Origin: Bacteroidota bacterium
Lineage (GTDB): Bacteria; Bacteroidota; Bacteroidia; Bacteroidales; Prolixibacteraceae
NCBI GenBank assembly: GCA_023412195.1
Contig: JAEYNZ010000164.1
Span: 1 to 32,908, forward strand
DNA: 32,908 bases
Direction of reading: 5' to 3'
Under the pieces are notes generated by a model. The model made no database searches. It saw only the letters and a program-made list of their open reading frames with translations, and was not told the DNA's origin. A program made the translations under genes and the position numbers. Below, piece after piece: positions 32,749 through 32,908 of the stretch. The first letter of the stretch is position 1; every line of letters starts with the position of its first letter.

Positions 32749-32908
32749 ATGAGCAATTTTGAAGATAAGGACATATTCATAGAACAGCTTCTCCAGGAGC
32801 GTGACACCCTGTACCAGGAGCTTTCCCGTTTGAGAAAAATTGACCAGGGGGCATTGGAGGAAGCTGAGAACACCAACAAGAAATTAAACCGCATAATTGA
32901 AGAGAAAG
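32749..32908 (+). CDS. tnpC: IS66 family transposase TnpC, N-terminal part
   Basis: Partial: 53 codons before the window ends, starting MSNFEDKDIFIEQLLQERDT. The visible part is a heptad-like helix (LLQERDTLYQELSRLRK), as in the leucine-zipper N-terminus of IS66 transposases. The DDE catalytic domain lies beyond the window. Identification rests on position after tnpB and the coiled-coil start. Confidence 0.8.
   Translation, partial: MSNFEDKDIFIEQLLQERDTLYQELSRLRKIDQGALEEAENTNKKLNRIIEEK

Larger units (their letters stand above)
31906..32908 (+). mobile_element. IS66-family insertion sequence, left part
   Basis: Three consecutive IS66 genes (tnpA, tnpB, start of tnpC) in the usual order, cut by the window end. 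A GTAAGCATTAGGCG at 31906 resembles the GTAAGC start of IS66 ends, but R2 itself also contains GTAAGCATT at this place, so the exact left end is uncertain. Confidence 0.75.

Overview
The window looks like a Bacteroidota chromosome segment, probably from an uncultured Bacteroidales-like lineage. The reasons are promoter-like boxes of the Bacteroidetes type (TAnnTTTG) before several genes, GxxExxY and four-helix-bundle proteins, a DUF4143 ATPase, a typical Bacteroidetes polysaccharide locus, and dense intergenic repeats built on ATTCGTG, CCTGCC and GGGGCGAA words. This placement is inference; there is no rRNA or tRNA. Every gene I accept is on the + strand.

Layout. (1) 1-4120: a repeat field with one real gene, an AAA/DUF4143 ATPase (497-1774). 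Composite repeats R1 and R2 recur several times. (2) 4121-7335: an accessory patch with two intact GxxExxY genes, three degraded GxxExxY loci, a whole and a 5'-truncated copy of a winged-helix/nucleotidyltransferase regulator, an antitoxin-like gene whose toxin is cut off after 13 codons, and a MNT/HEPN toxin-antitoxin pair. Each intact GxxExxY gene lies exactly between inverted copies of a ~33 bp ATTCGTG repeat. (3) 7336-26571: a Wzx/Wzy-type surface polysaccharide locus: UDP-ManNAc dehydrogenase, flippase, polymerase, glycosyltransferases, CapA-like and CapK/PaaK-like proteins, a bi-domain oxidoreductase, UDP-GlcNAc 2-epimerase, a heparinase-like protein, an NAD-dependent epimerase, a CapD-like dehydratase and the initiating sugar-phosphate transferase. 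The 2-epimerase and dehydrogenase together would supply UDP-ManNAcA. The stretch 8971-15750 is visibly more AT-rich than the genes around it, as is usual for the serotype-specific core of such loci. A four-helix-bundle gene and a STAS-like DUF4325 gene interrupt the locus at 23.2-24.4 kb. (4) 26672-31363: an accessory island with a large cold-shock-domain/multi-zinc-knuckle protein, an unknown protein, a CoiA-like gene split by one in-frame TGA, and an ORF fragment. (5) 31364-32908: repeats, then the 5' part of an IS66-family insertion sequence (tnpA, tnpB, start of tnpC) running off the window.

The main discovery is a relation between repeats and genes. Four repeat families found between genes here also occur as in-frame insertions inside four different polysaccharide genes (dehydrogenase, bi-domain oxidoreductase, heparinase-like protein, epimerase) without breaking the frames. 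In addition, two small-protein families (GxxExxY and four-helix bundle) sit between inverted copies of the same repeat families, and an internally deleted GxxExxY unit keeps both ends, as a MITE would. I propose that these are mobile units (repeat plus small protein, with solo repeats as non-autonomous derivatives) that reshape loops of cell-surface biosynthesis enzymes. The sequence shows the arrangement; mobility and function are inference.
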